From: Bdellovibrio sp. CG22_combo_CG10-13_8_21_14_all_39_27
Lineage (GTDB): Bacteria; Bdellovibrionota; Bacteriovoracia; Bacteriovoracales; Bacteriovoracaceae
Assembly: GCA_002786715.1 (NCBI GenBank)
Contig: PCTW01000039.1
Span: 113,092-177,091, forward strand
Reading direction: 5' to 3'
DNA length: 64,000 nucleotides
Shown: piece by piece, positions 1-8,483 of the stretch
Numbering within the stretch: the stretch's first letter is position 1
How the letters are laid out: each line of letters starts with the position of its first letter
The notes under the pieces: generated by a model
Told to the model about the DNA's origin: nothing
Databases searched by the model: none
The model's input: only the letters and a program-made list of their open reading frames with translations
Made by a program: the position numbers and the translations under genes

Positions 1-1
1 T

Positions 2-2359
2 TTTGAATGGCAACAAAAAATGGAATCTCAAAATATAAAAATACTTATTGCAACCGACCGTAAATTTAAAAAAATGATCAACTCAACTTCTATCCAAGGA
101 AACTCCTTTGATTTTATTATTGATCAATCAGGAACCTATTATTGGAAATTAGTAGGCCAATCGAATCAAGAATCTTTTTCAACTCCCATTCGTTTTTTTC
201 AAGTCTATCGAGAATTTGCTCCTCAGATTTTTGAAATAAACTCTCCCTTGATTACTTTTGAAGAAGTACTTAATGAATATACAATTCAGTGGTCTGCTCA
301 AGGATTTAAAGCTTTCGAGACTCAACTTTCCTTCAATGAGCAACCTTCTCTCAATCAAGAGATCAAAAAAAACTCTCTCCGATTAACTGAACTCAAAAAA
401 GGAAAATATACATTCAGAGTTAGAGGAATTGATAACGACCGACCTGAAGCTTTGTGGTCAGAGTCGAAAGCGTTTGAAGTTCTTCAAATAGAAAAGCTAA
501 GTGCCCCTCATATACTCTCTCCAAGTCCTAACAGTGAATTTGTGGTCTACGACATTGAGCAATCTCAAATCTCTTTCGCCTGGGATAATGTCTTGGGTTC
601 GAACTCTTACCGACTTGAACTCAAATCCAATAATGAAGTTCAATCATTCACTTCTCAAAGTCACCATATGACCTTACCTCTAACAGCGGAAGGATCATAT
701 GAATGGAGATTAGTGGCGCTCAATGACCTCCAAGAATCAAGTTCCGAATGGAATACCTTTTCTGTAAAAATTGCGAAAGATAATGCGTTGTCGCCACAGG
801 ATGGTTCTGTTGTAGAATTAAAAAGGCCAGATCAAGATGTCACTTTTGAATGGAAACCCGATTCTAAAACCCAAGACCCCACTTACCTATTAGAAGTAAG
901 CAATGATCCTCAATTCAATCAAATTCAAGTGACCAGAAAACTCAAAGGAATTAAGTCTAATGTTCGTTTCTCTAAACTTGGAACTTATTATTGGCGAACT
1001 AAAATCATTAAAGAGAACGGCCAGGTTGAATTTTCAAGGCCAACGAAAGTAGAAGTTGTCCCATCACCAGCTCCAAAGCCTCTTGAACTTCCAGAGGAAA
1101 ATACTATTGAGATTCAATTTGAGAAAGAAACTTCACTGTGGAATTGGTTTATTAGTCCCGCTTATGCCGATGGTGGTTTCATCGAATTAAAGTGGCCAAA
1201 GAATGAGGACGCCAAGTTTTATAAAATAGAAATATTCACAGATAGTGAGATGAAAAATAAAGTCCTTGATAAAACTGTACAAACCAATAGTTTCAAATGG
1301 AATAATGTCACCGAGGGGCAGTACTTTTGGAGGGTGGCGATTGTCGATCATTGGGATCGAGAAGGTACATTTTCCAATCTCTCAAAGCTTATAACTTCAT
1401 ATCCCGAAGAATTTTTTGCACCTGTAGGTTCCCAGCTCATAACTCCTAAGCATCGAAGTGCTATTAGAAAAGGAGTTGAATTTGAATGGAGCAAAGATGA
1501 CAAGGCAGAAAAGTATCGCTTTATGTTGGCCACTGATCTCGAATTTAAAAATATCATTTTTGAGAAGATGCTCAAGCAAAGCTCAATTCGCTTAAATACT
1601 GAAATCGAGCAGCTAAATCCAGAAAAGAGATATTATTGGAAAGTCGTAAGCATTGGAAAAAAAGGACATGAAAAATCAAGTTTAAGAAGGCAAGTCTACC
1701 GTCTTCCCAATGAAAAAAAGAGAGAAGAAAAACAGTCTTTGACTAAATCAAGCAAAGTACTTCCTCCTCATAAGAAGAGAATGGTCCAATCTCTTTTAAC
1801 AATCGATGCTCTTCCTTCCTCTATTTCCGAAGACACAACGAATACCAGGACTACGACCGTCTCCGGAACTGCGCTCAATTCACTACGTCTGTCCTATCGA
1901 CGAAAAATATCCATGTGGTTTAACGAATATCAAACCGAGGCCCATCGTTTAAGTGGAGAAGTTTTTCAAAACCTATCCTTTTCCCAAATTTACCTTTCAC
2001 TAAAAGGTACCCGTCCTTACTCATGGGGCAATCTTTCAACCGGGCTCAATATTTACTCTATCAATTCTTATCCCGTGCAAACCACGGTCAAAGAACAAAG
2101 CTCTACCCTCTTTGCTGTCCCTATCGGTGTTTCAAAATCATTTAACTTAAGCTCAAGATGGTCAACAGAGCTGTCCGCCCATGCATTACTAGGAACGATT
2201 TTAGGTACTGAAGCTCGCGCCCACTTTAATTATAGCTGGGCTGAAAATTTTGATTTAAGAACTGGAATTGAATACTCGAATTTAAGTTTCACTGCAGATA
2301 GCAATGATGTTTCTGTATCTAGAATTTCTCTGTTGCTAGGAATCTCTCAGCTCTTTTAA
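2..2359 (+). CDS. Fn3-like repeat surface protein with C-terminal beta-barrel-like region (5' end outside window)
   Basis: The reading frame is open to the left edge, so the true start lies upstream. The first in-window residues (F-E-W, then A-T-D-x-x-F) repeat the pattern seen later near residues 495-525, so the ATG at 20 is internal. About six repeats of roughly 90 residues share an F-x-W strand, a Y-x-x-E/L strand and a Y-Y/F-W-R/K strand, which suggests fibronectin type III-like beta-sandwiches. The last 170 residues alternate polar and hydrophobic positions and end in Phe, as outer-membrane barrels do. Similar Fn3 proteins in predatory bacteria often begin with a FecR-like domain, but that part would be outside the window. 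An envelope or surface role is inferred. The 3' end overlaps the convergent Gly-rich gene by 41 bp. Confidence 0.75.
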   Translation, partial: FEWQQKMESQNIKILIATDRKFKKMINSTSIQGNSFDFIIDQSGTYYWKLVGQSNQESFSTPIRFFQVYREFAPQIFEINSPLITFEEVLNEYTIQWSAQGFKAFETQLSFNEQPSLNQEIKKNSLRLTELKKGKYTFRVRGIDNDRPEALWSESKAFEVLQIEKLSAPHILSPSPNSEFVVYDIEQSQISFAWDNVLGSNSYRLELKSNNEVQSFTSQSHHMTLPLTAEGSYEWRLVALNDLQESSSEWNTFSVKIAKDNALSPQDGSVVELKRPDQDVTFEWKPDSKTQDPTYLLEVSNDPQFNQIQVTRKLKGIKSNVRFSKLGTYYWRTKIIKENGQVEFSRPTKVEVVPSPAPKPLELPEENTIEIQFEKETSLWNWFISPAYADGGFIELKWPKNEDAKFYKIEIFTDSEMKNKVLDKTVQTNSFKWNNVTEGQYFWRVAIVDHWDREGTFSNLSKLITSYPEEFFAPVGSQLITPKHRSAIRKGVEFEWSKDDKAEKYRFMLATDLEFKNIIFEKMLKQSSIRLNTEIEQLNPEKRYYWKVVSIGKKGHEKSSLRRQVYRLPNEKKREEKQSLTKSSKVLPPHKKRMVQSLLTIDALPSSISEDTTNTRTTTVSGTALNSLRLSYRRKISMWFNEYQTEAHRLSGEVFQNLSFSQIYLSLKGTRPYSWGNLSTGLNIYSINSYPVQTTVKEQSSTLFAVPIGVSKSFNLSSRWSTELSAHALLGTILGTEARAHFNYSWAENFDLRTGIEYSNLSFTADSNDVSVSRISLLLGISQLF

Positions 2360-3470
2360 ATTTAAAACTCACAAGAATCAAACCACCCAATAAAAAAGTC
2401 ACGACATGACTCCAAGACAATTTCTCTCTCGCAGCACAGCTGATATCTGATGACAATTCAACACTCGAAGAGCTGTTGCGGGCAATAATTGTTGCAAGCG
2501 AATTCACTTGAGCTGAAGGCGAAACTGTTCCTCCTCCCGTTATCACTCCGTCAATATCATCGAGACGAATACGTCCGCTACCGCCACTTCCACCTTCTCC
2601 AGAAGTTCCGAACGAACCATTGGCCCCTCCCGTTCCTCCTGTCGCCGTTAGAGAACCAGAAATAATAATATTCCCCTCTGATTGCAGCCAAATCGCTCCG
2701 CCAGATCCTGCACCACCTCCAGATTCAACACTGGCACCATCTCCACCTCCATTTCCCCCATTGGCCACCACCGATCCTGAAATCGTGATATCTCCACCAG
2801 CAATAATATGAATAGCGCCACCGCCACCGCCGCCAGTTGAACCTGAAACCTTCACTCCGCCAGTCGTTTCGCCACCGCCACCAGAAGCTCCGCCAGAGCC
2901 ACCGATAAAACTACTTTCAAAATTAGTTTCATTTCCCCAAGTGGGTCCTTGCGCCCCTTTGGTTCCAGCCTGAGAGGTACCGTTTATGTCTCCATTAAGT
3001 GCAAGTGTTCCACCTTGCGTGGAATAACTTCCGCCACCGCCACCGCCACCATAGACATCAAATGCATTTGAAACATCATTGACATAAATTCCTTTTACGC
3101 CACCACCTGTTCCATTTCCATTTTGGCCGTCAGTATCCAGTGCGCCATACGCCCCACCATTACTACCTCCTGCTCCCGCGAGTCCTCCTGCAAGAGAACC
3201 TGTTCCATCGGCATTTGCCCCGACGCCACCATTAGCGCTGAGTGTATTTGAAATCGTTACCGCTCCTTGCACCTTAATCACAACGGCAGCTCCGCCAACA
3301 GCATTAAAGACAGAATTAGCAGCGCCAATGTTCAAGGTGGTACAATTATAGGTTCTCGTTCCAGCGATAAGTGTCGCTTGTGTGCAAGCGCCATCAGCAC
3401 CGGTTCCAGTGTCAAAATAGGCAAAGGCATTTTGAGATAAAATGATGAATAAGAAAGGGATAAGCTTCAT
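2319..3470 (-). CDS. Exported glycine-rich protein with C-terminal membrane anchor
   Basis: The 383-residue product has a signal peptide (MKLIPFLFIILSQNAFA) and then a long Gly/Ser/Ala-rich body with GGGGG runs. Short hydrophobic strands recur in it (GDITISGSVVANGG, GNIIISGSLTATGG types), suggesting a beta-helix or adhesin-like fold. The C terminus has a Cys-containing segment, one hydrophobic helix (VTFLLGGLILVSF) and a basic tail (KFKRAERF). This tripartite end resembles the C-terminal sorting signals of Gram-negative surface proteins, although no named motif is matched exactly. No enzymatic motif is visible. The gene lies 37 bp downstream of the collagen-like gene on the same strand and may be co-expressed with it. 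Confidence 0.75.
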   Translation of the reverse strand: MKLIPFLFIILSQNAFAYFDTGTGADGACTQATLIAGTRTYNCTTLNIGAANSVFNAVGGAAVVIKVQGAVTISNTLSANGGVGANADGTGSLAGGLAGAGGSNGGAYGALDTDGQNGNGTGGGVKGIYVNDVSNAFDVYGGGGGGGSYSTQGGTLALNGDINGTSQAGTKGAQGPTWGNETNFESSFIGGSGGASGGGGETTGGVKVSGSTGGGGGGAIHIIAGGDITISGSVVANGGNGGGDGASVESGGGAGSGGAIWLQSEGNIIISGSLTATGGTGGANGSFGTSGEGGSGGSGRIRLDDIDGVITGGGTVSPSAQVNSLATIIARNSSSSVELSSDISCAAREKLSWSHVVTFLLGGLILVSFKFKRAERFLATEKF

Positions 3471-3507
3471 GCTTTAAGTTTATCTCTAAAAGGTGAGATA
3501 GTGCAAT

Positions 3508-5271
3508 TTAGTCGAGTTTCATAATTTTTACTTGAGTATAAACTTCTTCTTCTCCGAAATCGGCAGCTAAACCAAATCCGATAATATCCTTTGTTACTGT
3601 ACAACGATGACGAATTTCAAACTCTGTTGGAGCAGCAACAGTGACGACACCTTCAATGAACGAATTGTTTACACCACCAGCTGTTGTATGTGAGCGGCCG
3701 GTAGTACCTGCGATTTCAGTAGCTCCAGTTGTGACATTAAAAAGAATCGCTTTATGCACGTTATCCAAATAAGTTGGGGCCATCGCTTCAACTGAGTATT
3801 TTCCGGGTTGAAGAGTGAATTTGTTCGCTGCTAATGTGGCAATCGAACCATCGCCTGAAAAATTATTGAGATCTCTAGTAATCCATACTCCAGCGGTACA
3901 ACCACCACCATGAACACCATTTGCTTTCACATCTTTAATGTAGGCAACTTTCACTCCAGCCGAAGCTGCAGGCGCAGCTGGTAGAACACTTGCAGAGAGC
4001 TTTCCATTACTGTCGAGCTGTGGAATTTGTCCTGAACCCGTACCGACGTTTACACTCAAAGCATCTGCTGCAGTAATGGCACCATTCGCACCAGAACCAG
4101 CAACGATACCAACGCCGACTTGGATTTCAGTTACACCAGAATCACCCTTGTCACCTTTATCACCTTTTAAACCTTGTGGTCCTTGCGCGCCAGTTGCTCC
4201 CGTTGGACCTTGTGGCCCTTGAATACCGTCAGCACCAGCAACACCTTGTGGACCCTGGGCACCAGTATCTCCCTTATCACCTTTGTCACCTTTCAATCCC
4301 TGAGGGCCTTGTGGACCTTGAGGACCTGCAGCTCCGACCACGCCGTCCAAGCCAGGATCACCTTGTGGACCTTGCGCCCCTTTTGGACCTTGAAGACCAG
4401 CTTCACCCTGAGGCCCTTGTGGACCTTGCGGTCCAACTAGTCCTTGAGGACCCTGTGGTCCCATTGGACCAGCAATACCAACTGGACCCTGAGGTCCTTG
4501 CGGTCCCATCACGCCAGCAATACCTTCTATACCTTGCGGTCCTTGAGGACCTATTTCACCGACCGGACCCTGTGGACCAGCTTCACCCGGTAATCCTTGC
4601 GGACCAGTAGCGCCAACAACGCTTGATGGACTCCAGCTTTGCCCATCCCACGCGAGAATATCACCTTCGTTCACACCGTCAGGAATGTAGTCTGCTGGAC
4701 GCCAAAGCTCTCCATCAAATCGAAGAATTTGACCAGCATTTGCATCTATATGAGGAATTTTTAAACCTGTTTGAAATCTCTCTACAACTTCGACACTAGC
4801 CTTTGCTCTTGAAAAAGAATAACGAGCAAGATTCAATTGAAGACCAATTGCTTTCTTAACTTTAATTTCATCACCTTCATTTGCACCATTACTACATTCA
4901 CTAAAATCATATTCATGATTGAACAATCTTCTATTGGAGTCGGCTTCATAAGAACAAACGACATCATCAAATTTAAGTTGAACACCATCGCGACCAGATA
5001 AAGCTGCCCCATAGACTAACTTCACTTTCTTAGGAATTTCAGCAACTCCATTAAAGGCTACGCTTGAGTATTCTCCTGGCTTTGAATAAAGATGAATTTG
5101 CTGATGACCTTCATTGTGATTTTTTTGAAGCACATAAAAGACAGCATCGAATGCCTTCTTATCTTTGGCTTCAGAAGTTGAAGCAAAAAGTGCTGTGGCT
5201 ATTAAACCCAGTAGAAATACCTTAACTACTGGCTTTGCAAAAAATCTCGTCATTCCATTTATTGTTTTCAT
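3508..5271 (-). CDS. Exported collagen-like protein
   Basis: The 587-residue protein starts with a basic N-region and a hydrophobic segment (VFLLGLIATALFAS) ending at SEA, consistent with a signal peptide. Residues of about 50-210 form a non-repetitive head. A Gly-X-Y region of about 150 residues follows (GPQGPQGP, GLKGDKGDKGDTG), diagnostic of a collagen triple helix. The last 200 residues form a beta-rich Cys-containing domain reminiscent of C1q/TNF-like or tail-fibre heads, with EIRHRC and a final V-K-I-M-K-L-D strand. Bacterial collagen-like proteins usually trimerise and act as surface filaments or adhesins; that role is inferred here. The repeat makes long antisense open frames that are not genes. 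Confidence 0.85.
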   Translation of the reverse strand: MKTINGMTRFFAKPVVKVFLLGLIATALFASTSEAKDKKAFDAVFYVLQKNHNEGHQQIHLYSKPGEYSSVAFNGVAEIPKKVKLVYGAALSGRDGVQLKFDDVVCSYEADSNRRLFNHEYDFSECSNGANEGDEIKVKKAIGLQLNLARYSFSRAKASVEVVERFQTGLKIPHIDANAGQILRFDGELWRPADYIPDGVNEGDILAWDGQSWSPSSVVGATGPQGLPGEAGPQGPVGEIGPQGPQGIEGIAGVMGPQGPQGPVGIAGPMGPQGPQGLVGPQGPQGPQGEAGLQGPKGAQGPQGDPGLDGVVGAAGPQGPQGPQGLKGDKGDKGDTGAQGPQGVAGADGIQGPQGPTGATGAQGPQGLKGDKGDKGDSGVTEIQVGVGIVAGSGANGAITAADALSVNVGTGSGQIPQLDSNGKLSASVLPAAPAASAGVKVAYIKDVKANGVHGGGCTAGVWITRDLNNFSGDGSIATLAANKFTLQPGKYSVEAMAPTYLDNVHKAILFNVTTGATEIAGTTGRSHTTAGGVNNSFIEGVVTVAAPTEFEIRHRCTVTKDIIGFGLAADFGEEEVYTQVKIMKLD

Positions 5272-5476
5272 GAAACTATTATCGCCCAGAAGGCCTTGAA
5301 AACCCGACTAGAGAATGCAAGTAATGAATCATTTTAGAGAGTTATCCGAAATATTAAGAAGTTATTGTTGATACAGATAAGCCTGCGAACAGTGGTTAGG
5401 TAGCACAAAATGTTGCCATTCCTTCACAATTTTTCCTAACAACTGGATTTTTTGAATATTGAAGAAGTTCCTTAAT

Positions 5477-5493
5477 CTACTGAAAATCAGTAG
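5477..5493. promoter_or_regulatory. Short perfect inverted repeat upstream of receiver-domain gene
   Basis: CTACTGA-AAA-TCAGTAG is a perfect 7-bp inverted repeat with a 3-nt centre, about 60-80 bp before the receiver-domain gene. It could be a regulator site or a small hairpin in the leader. The rest of the 5272-5555 gap shows no gene. Confidence 0.3.
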
Positions 5494-5555
5494 GCAAACT
5501 AATCAACTACCTCAAATTCTATGTGGAGTTAACGACATCATTTATAATAAGGGGT

Positions 5556-5978
5556 ATGAAGTTACTTATGGGACAAATTATCGATCACATGCTTTTAGGA
5601 AAATCGATCCTAGTGGTTGATGATGAGCCAAAGATTCAACACATCATTAGTAAGTATCTTGAACGCGCGAAAGTTCCAGAAAATAGAATCGTCTTTGCTT
5701 CCAATGGCCAAGAAGCTCTCCAAAAAATGAGGAACCAAGATTTTGGGTTGGTTATTATGGATATCGTGATGCCCAAAGCAAATGGACTACAAGTCGTTAA
5801 GGCACTAAAAGCAGAGACTCGTACCAGAAGTATTCCTCTCATTCTCATCTCCGGCAATTTACATGCAAAACTTGTCAAAGTCGCAGTTATACTGGGAGTG
5901 AAAAATATATTGTCCAAACCCTTCACCTATGACAGTTTTATGCAAAGAGTTTGTGATACCCTCAAGATCACGGTTTAA
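5556..5978 (+). CDS. Single-domain response regulator (CheY-like receiver)
   Basis: The product is essentially one receiver domain. It has the acidic pair in VVDDEPK, the phospho-acceptor Asp in VIMDIVMP, a Ser/Thr switch position in LILISGN and the conserved Lys in LSKPF. No output domain follows, so it probably works by protein contact, like CheY or Spo0F. Start choice is uncertain: GTG at 5523 is the longest frame, and ATG at 5556 follows an AAGGGG sequence that sits very close to the start. ATG at 5568 is also possible. No histidine kinase is adjacent, so the partner is unknown. Confidence 0.8.
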   Translation: MKLLMGQIIDHMLLGKSILVVDDEPKIQHIISKYLERAKVPENRIVFASNGQEALQKMRNQDFGLVIMDIVMPKANGLQVVKALKAETRTRSIPLILISGNLHAKLVKVAVILGVKNILSKPFTYDSFMQRVCDTLKITV

Positions 5979-6057
5979 AAGAACTCTTATTGAGATGATT
6001 GAGGTGAATTTTTCCTCATACTCGAAGACCCGATATTTGACTATAATAGATTAAGTT

Positions 6058-7029
6058 ATGCCATTAGTTCAAAACACTACTTACAACCCTCTTAAAATTT
6101 TACGAAATGGACATGTCCAAACGCTTTATCCTTACTTTTTTCGCAAGGTCGATGGAGTAGATTTTAAAAGATATCGTCTCGATACTCACGATCTCGACTT
6201 TGTCGATGTCGATGTCTCAAGTGTTAATTCAGATACAGTTGTCATTCTGACTCACGGTCTTGAGGGTTCAAGTCACTCTCCTTACATTAAAGGAATGACG
6301 AAACAATTCAATTCAATGGGTATTGATGCTCTAGCCTGGAACCAGCGTTCATGTAGTGGCCAAATGAATAAAGCAAAGCATTTTTATCATGCTGCTTCGA
6401 TAGAAGACATGGAACATGTCATTCAATTTGCTATTAATAAATTAAAATATAAAAAAATATACTTAGTGGGCTACAGTCTCGGCGGAAATGTTGTTGGCTA
6501 TTATCTTGGCGCCCATGGGGCTCAAATCCATTCTGAAATTCACGGCGGAGTTATTTTTTCATCAACGATTCATCTGGAGTCAACTGCTCGATTGATGCGA
6601 GATAATATTTTTAGCAAGGCTTATGCTGAAAGTTTTCTCACGACGATGAGAGATAAAGTAGTCCAGAAACATGAACTGATTGGTCTCGACCTAAATATGC
6701 CGGCCATTATGCGAGCAAAAAACTTTATTGATTTTGATGAACAAGTCACAGCGCCATTGAATGGATTCAGATCAGCTTGGGATTATTATAAATACGCTAG
6801 TGCTGTTAATCTTATTGAGGAAGTTCGAGTTCCGTTCCTCATAGTTCAAGCAAAAGATGATCCATTTCTTGATCGCGGATCATATCCTGTCAGACAAGCT
6901 CATCGCAGCCGCTATGTCCATCTTGAGATTACAGAGACAGGTGGTCACTGTGGATTTATGGACTATCGTCCAAAGCTTCAATTTTGGAGTGAAAAAAGGG
7001 CCGTCGACTTCTTAATGTCAGTTGCCTAA
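6058..7029 (+). CDS. Alpha/beta hydrolase, YheT family
   Basis: This 323-residue protein matches the YheT/COG0429 hydrolases. It begins with the family signature around NGHVQTLYP, has the oxyanion segment THGLEGSSHSPY and the nucleophile elbow GYSLGGN (Ser about 140). The acid is in AKDDPFL and the histidine in GGHCGF. Family members are esterase-like cytosolic enzymes whose natural substrates are poorly known. There is no signal peptide. The stop codon overlaps that of the convergent oxyR by 4 bp. Confidence 0.88.
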   Translation: MPLVQNTTYNPLKILRNGHVQTLYPYFFRKVDGVDFKRYRLDTHDLDFVDVDVSSVNSDTVVILTHGLEGSSHSPYIKGMTKQFNSMGIDALAWNQRSCSGQMNKAKHFYHAASIEDMEHVIQFAINKLKYKKIYLVGYSLGGNVVGYYLGAHGAQIHSEIHGGVIFSSTIHLESTARLMRDNIFSKAYAESFLTTMRDKVVQKHELIGLDLNMPAIMRAKNFIDFDEQVTAPLNGFRSAWDYYKYASAVNLIEEVRVPFLIVQAKDDPFLDRGSYPVRQAHRSRYVHLEITETGGHCGFMDYRPKLQFWSEKRAVDFLMSVA

Positions 7030-7970
7030 TCAATCGGCACAACATCAAACTGCTTACCTTTTAAATTTCTCATTTCAATTGGCAAAGCTTCTATAATTGT
7101 TTTCTCAAGTGCATTCACAATTTTTTCTTTTAAAAAAGAACGAGAATAAACCAGAGAAACTTCTCGAGTGGGAATTGGCGCTTGAAAAGGACGCAATTGT
7201 TTTTTGGCAGCTGTTGATAATTGGTCAGTGGCCAATTGAGGTAGAAGCGTATAGCCCCCACTCTTCATCACCATTTGCTTAAGCGTTTCGAGATTTCCAC
7301 TCTCGAAAGAGACTCCCACCTTTTTGCTTTTTGGAACTCTTAAATCACATACTGAGAGGACTTGATTTCGAAAGCAGTGGCCTTCACTTAAAAGCCAAAT
7401 CTCTTCTGGCACCAGATCGTTGTCCTTTATTTTGGTTTTTTTAAGAAGGGCATGGAGTGGAGAGAGAAAGAGCATAAAGGGTTCGTAAAATAGAACTTTC
7501 TCAATGAGGTTGTCGCGCTTAAGCGGAGTCGCCATCAGACCTGCATCTATCTCATCACGATCAAGTGCTTCGATAATCACTTCAGTCTGCATTTCGGTAA
7601 TGATCAAATTAACTTTGGGGAAGTCGACCATAAATTTTCCGACAAACAAAGGAACTACATAAGGGGCCATTGTTGGAATCACGGCCAAATGAAAATCTCC
7701 TTCTACTTGTTGATCTGATCCACGCGCCAGTTCCAACATCTTATGATAATCCCTAATTACGATTTGGGCCTGTTCAAGCACTCTCTCTCCTTCTAATGTT
7801 GGAACTGTAGGAGACTTAGAACGATCAAAAAGAATAATTCCAATTTGCTCTTCAAATTTTTGCAGTTGCATTGAAAGGGTGGGTTGAGTCACATGACAAT
7901 AGTCTGCCGCTTTTTTAAAGTTGCGAAAACGGTTTACTGCTAGGGCGTATTCGATCTGAGAAAGAGACAT
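7026..7970 (-). CDS. oxyR: LysR-family peroxide sensor OxyR
   Basis: The protein has an N-terminal winged HTH (residues about 1-60, AVNRFRNFKKAADYCHVTQPT) and a LysR substrate-binding domain. Two cysteines fall at residues 199 and 208 in the segment GHCFRNQVLSVC. They match the redox pair Cys199/Cys208 of Escherichia coli OxyR in sequence context and in number. OxyR forms this disulfide on peroxide exposure and then activates oxidative-stress genes. It is divergent from a VOC-family gene, with a long inverted repeat between them that is a good candidate for its operator. Length (314 aa) is normal for the family. Confidence 0.9.
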   Translation of the reverse strand: MSLSQIEYALAVNRFRNFKKAADYCHVTQPTLSMQLQKFEEQIGIILFDRSKSPTVPTLEGERVLEQAQIVIRDYHKMLELARGSDQQVEGDFHLAVIPTMAPYVVPLFVGKFMVDFPKVNLIITEMQTEVIIEALDRDEIDAGLMATPLKRDNLIEKVLFYEPFMLFLSPLHALLKKTKIKDNDLVPEEIWLLSEGHCFRNQVLSVCDLRVPKSKKVGVSFESGNLETLKQMVMKSGGYTLLPQLATDQLSTAAKKQLRPFQAPIPTREVSLVYSRSFLKEKIVNALEKTIIEALPIEMRNLKGKQFDVVPID

Positions 7971-7984
7971 AAGAATTCCTTGAT

Positions 7985-8020
7985 ATCAATTTTACCTATC
8001 ATAACATAGGTTCAATCGAT
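7985..8020. promoter_or_regulatory. Probable OxyR operator between oxyR and VOC gene
   Basis: Two 15-nt arms (7985-7999 and 8006-8020) match at 12 of 15 positions as an inverted repeat around a 6-nt centre. The core CCTAT-CATAAC-ATAGG is perfect. Flanking tetranucleotides (ATCA and CGAT) sit 7 nt outside the CTAT and ATAG, close to the ATAG-N7-CTAT layout known for OxyR. The central spacing is 6 rather than 7. Its place between divergent promoters fits autoregulation. Confidence 0.55.
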
Positions 8021-8070
8021 TTTATCAATGCATTTTAATATTCTATCTTAAGTCTAACGAAGGAGAAAAA

Positions 8071-8439
8071 ATGAAAATAGATCATTTAAATATTTCAACC
8101 AACAAAATTAACGACATGATTCAATTTTACGCTGAGCATTTCGACCTCAAAATTGTCGAAGAAGGAGAATACAATGGACTACCTCATGTTATTATCGGTC
8201 ACCCCGAACGTTTCTATCTCTGCCTCTACCAGACTGATGAGTCACTAGATAAAAAGGTAAGAATCAATCATATTGGGGTTAATGTGACAGATTTTGGTAC
8301 TTTTTTGAGTAAGATAAAAGCAAAAAAAATACCTCTGCTTTACAATGGTCTCACCCATTATCCTCAATCTGATTCTTTTTATATCGCTGATCCTGATGGA
8401 AATGAAATTGAAATTTCGTCAAAATTTGGCGGCAGATAA
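8071..8439 (+). CDS. VOC (glyoxalase/dioxygenase fold) family protein
   Basis: The 122-residue product shows the paired beta-alpha-beta-beta-beta units of the vicinal oxygen chelate fold. It has His in MKIDHLNIS, a second half starting INHIGVNV, and the closing IADPDGNEIEIS with its metal-ligand Glu. A strong ribosome site (AAGGAG) precedes the ATG. Members include glyoxalases, dioxygenases and resistance proteins, and the substrate cannot be told from sequence. Divergence from oxyR over a shared operator candidate suggests a role in peroxide or electrophile stress. Confidence 0.85.
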   Translation: MKIDHLNISTNKINDMIQFYAEHFDLKIVEEGEYNGLPHVIIGHPERFYLCLYQTDESLDKKVRINHIGVNVTDFGTFLSKIKAKKIPLLYNGLTHYPQSDSFYIADPDGNEIEISSKFGGR

Positions 8440-8440
8440 A

Positions 8441-8478
8441 AAGAGGTCCCTCTTGTGTCAAAACAAGAGGGACTTCTT
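8441..8478. terminator. Bidirectional intrinsic terminator
   Basis: Perfect 11-bp stem GTCCCTCTTGT / ACAAGAGGGAC with a 6-nt loop, extended by further pairs to 8441-8478. It lies between two convergent genes and has T-rich sequence on the plus-strand exit and A-rich sequence on the other side. Confidence 0.85.
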
Positions 8479-8483
8479 TGATT

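Noticed and set aside
1348..1579. Minus-strand frames inside the Fn3-like gene
   Set aside because: Short, no ribosome site, overlapped by a well-supported gene.
4174..4610. Two overlapping open frames on the plus strand opposite the collagen-like gene
   Set aside because: They are antisense readings of the Gly-X-Y repeat, which lacks stop codons because of its composition, and they have no ribosome sites.
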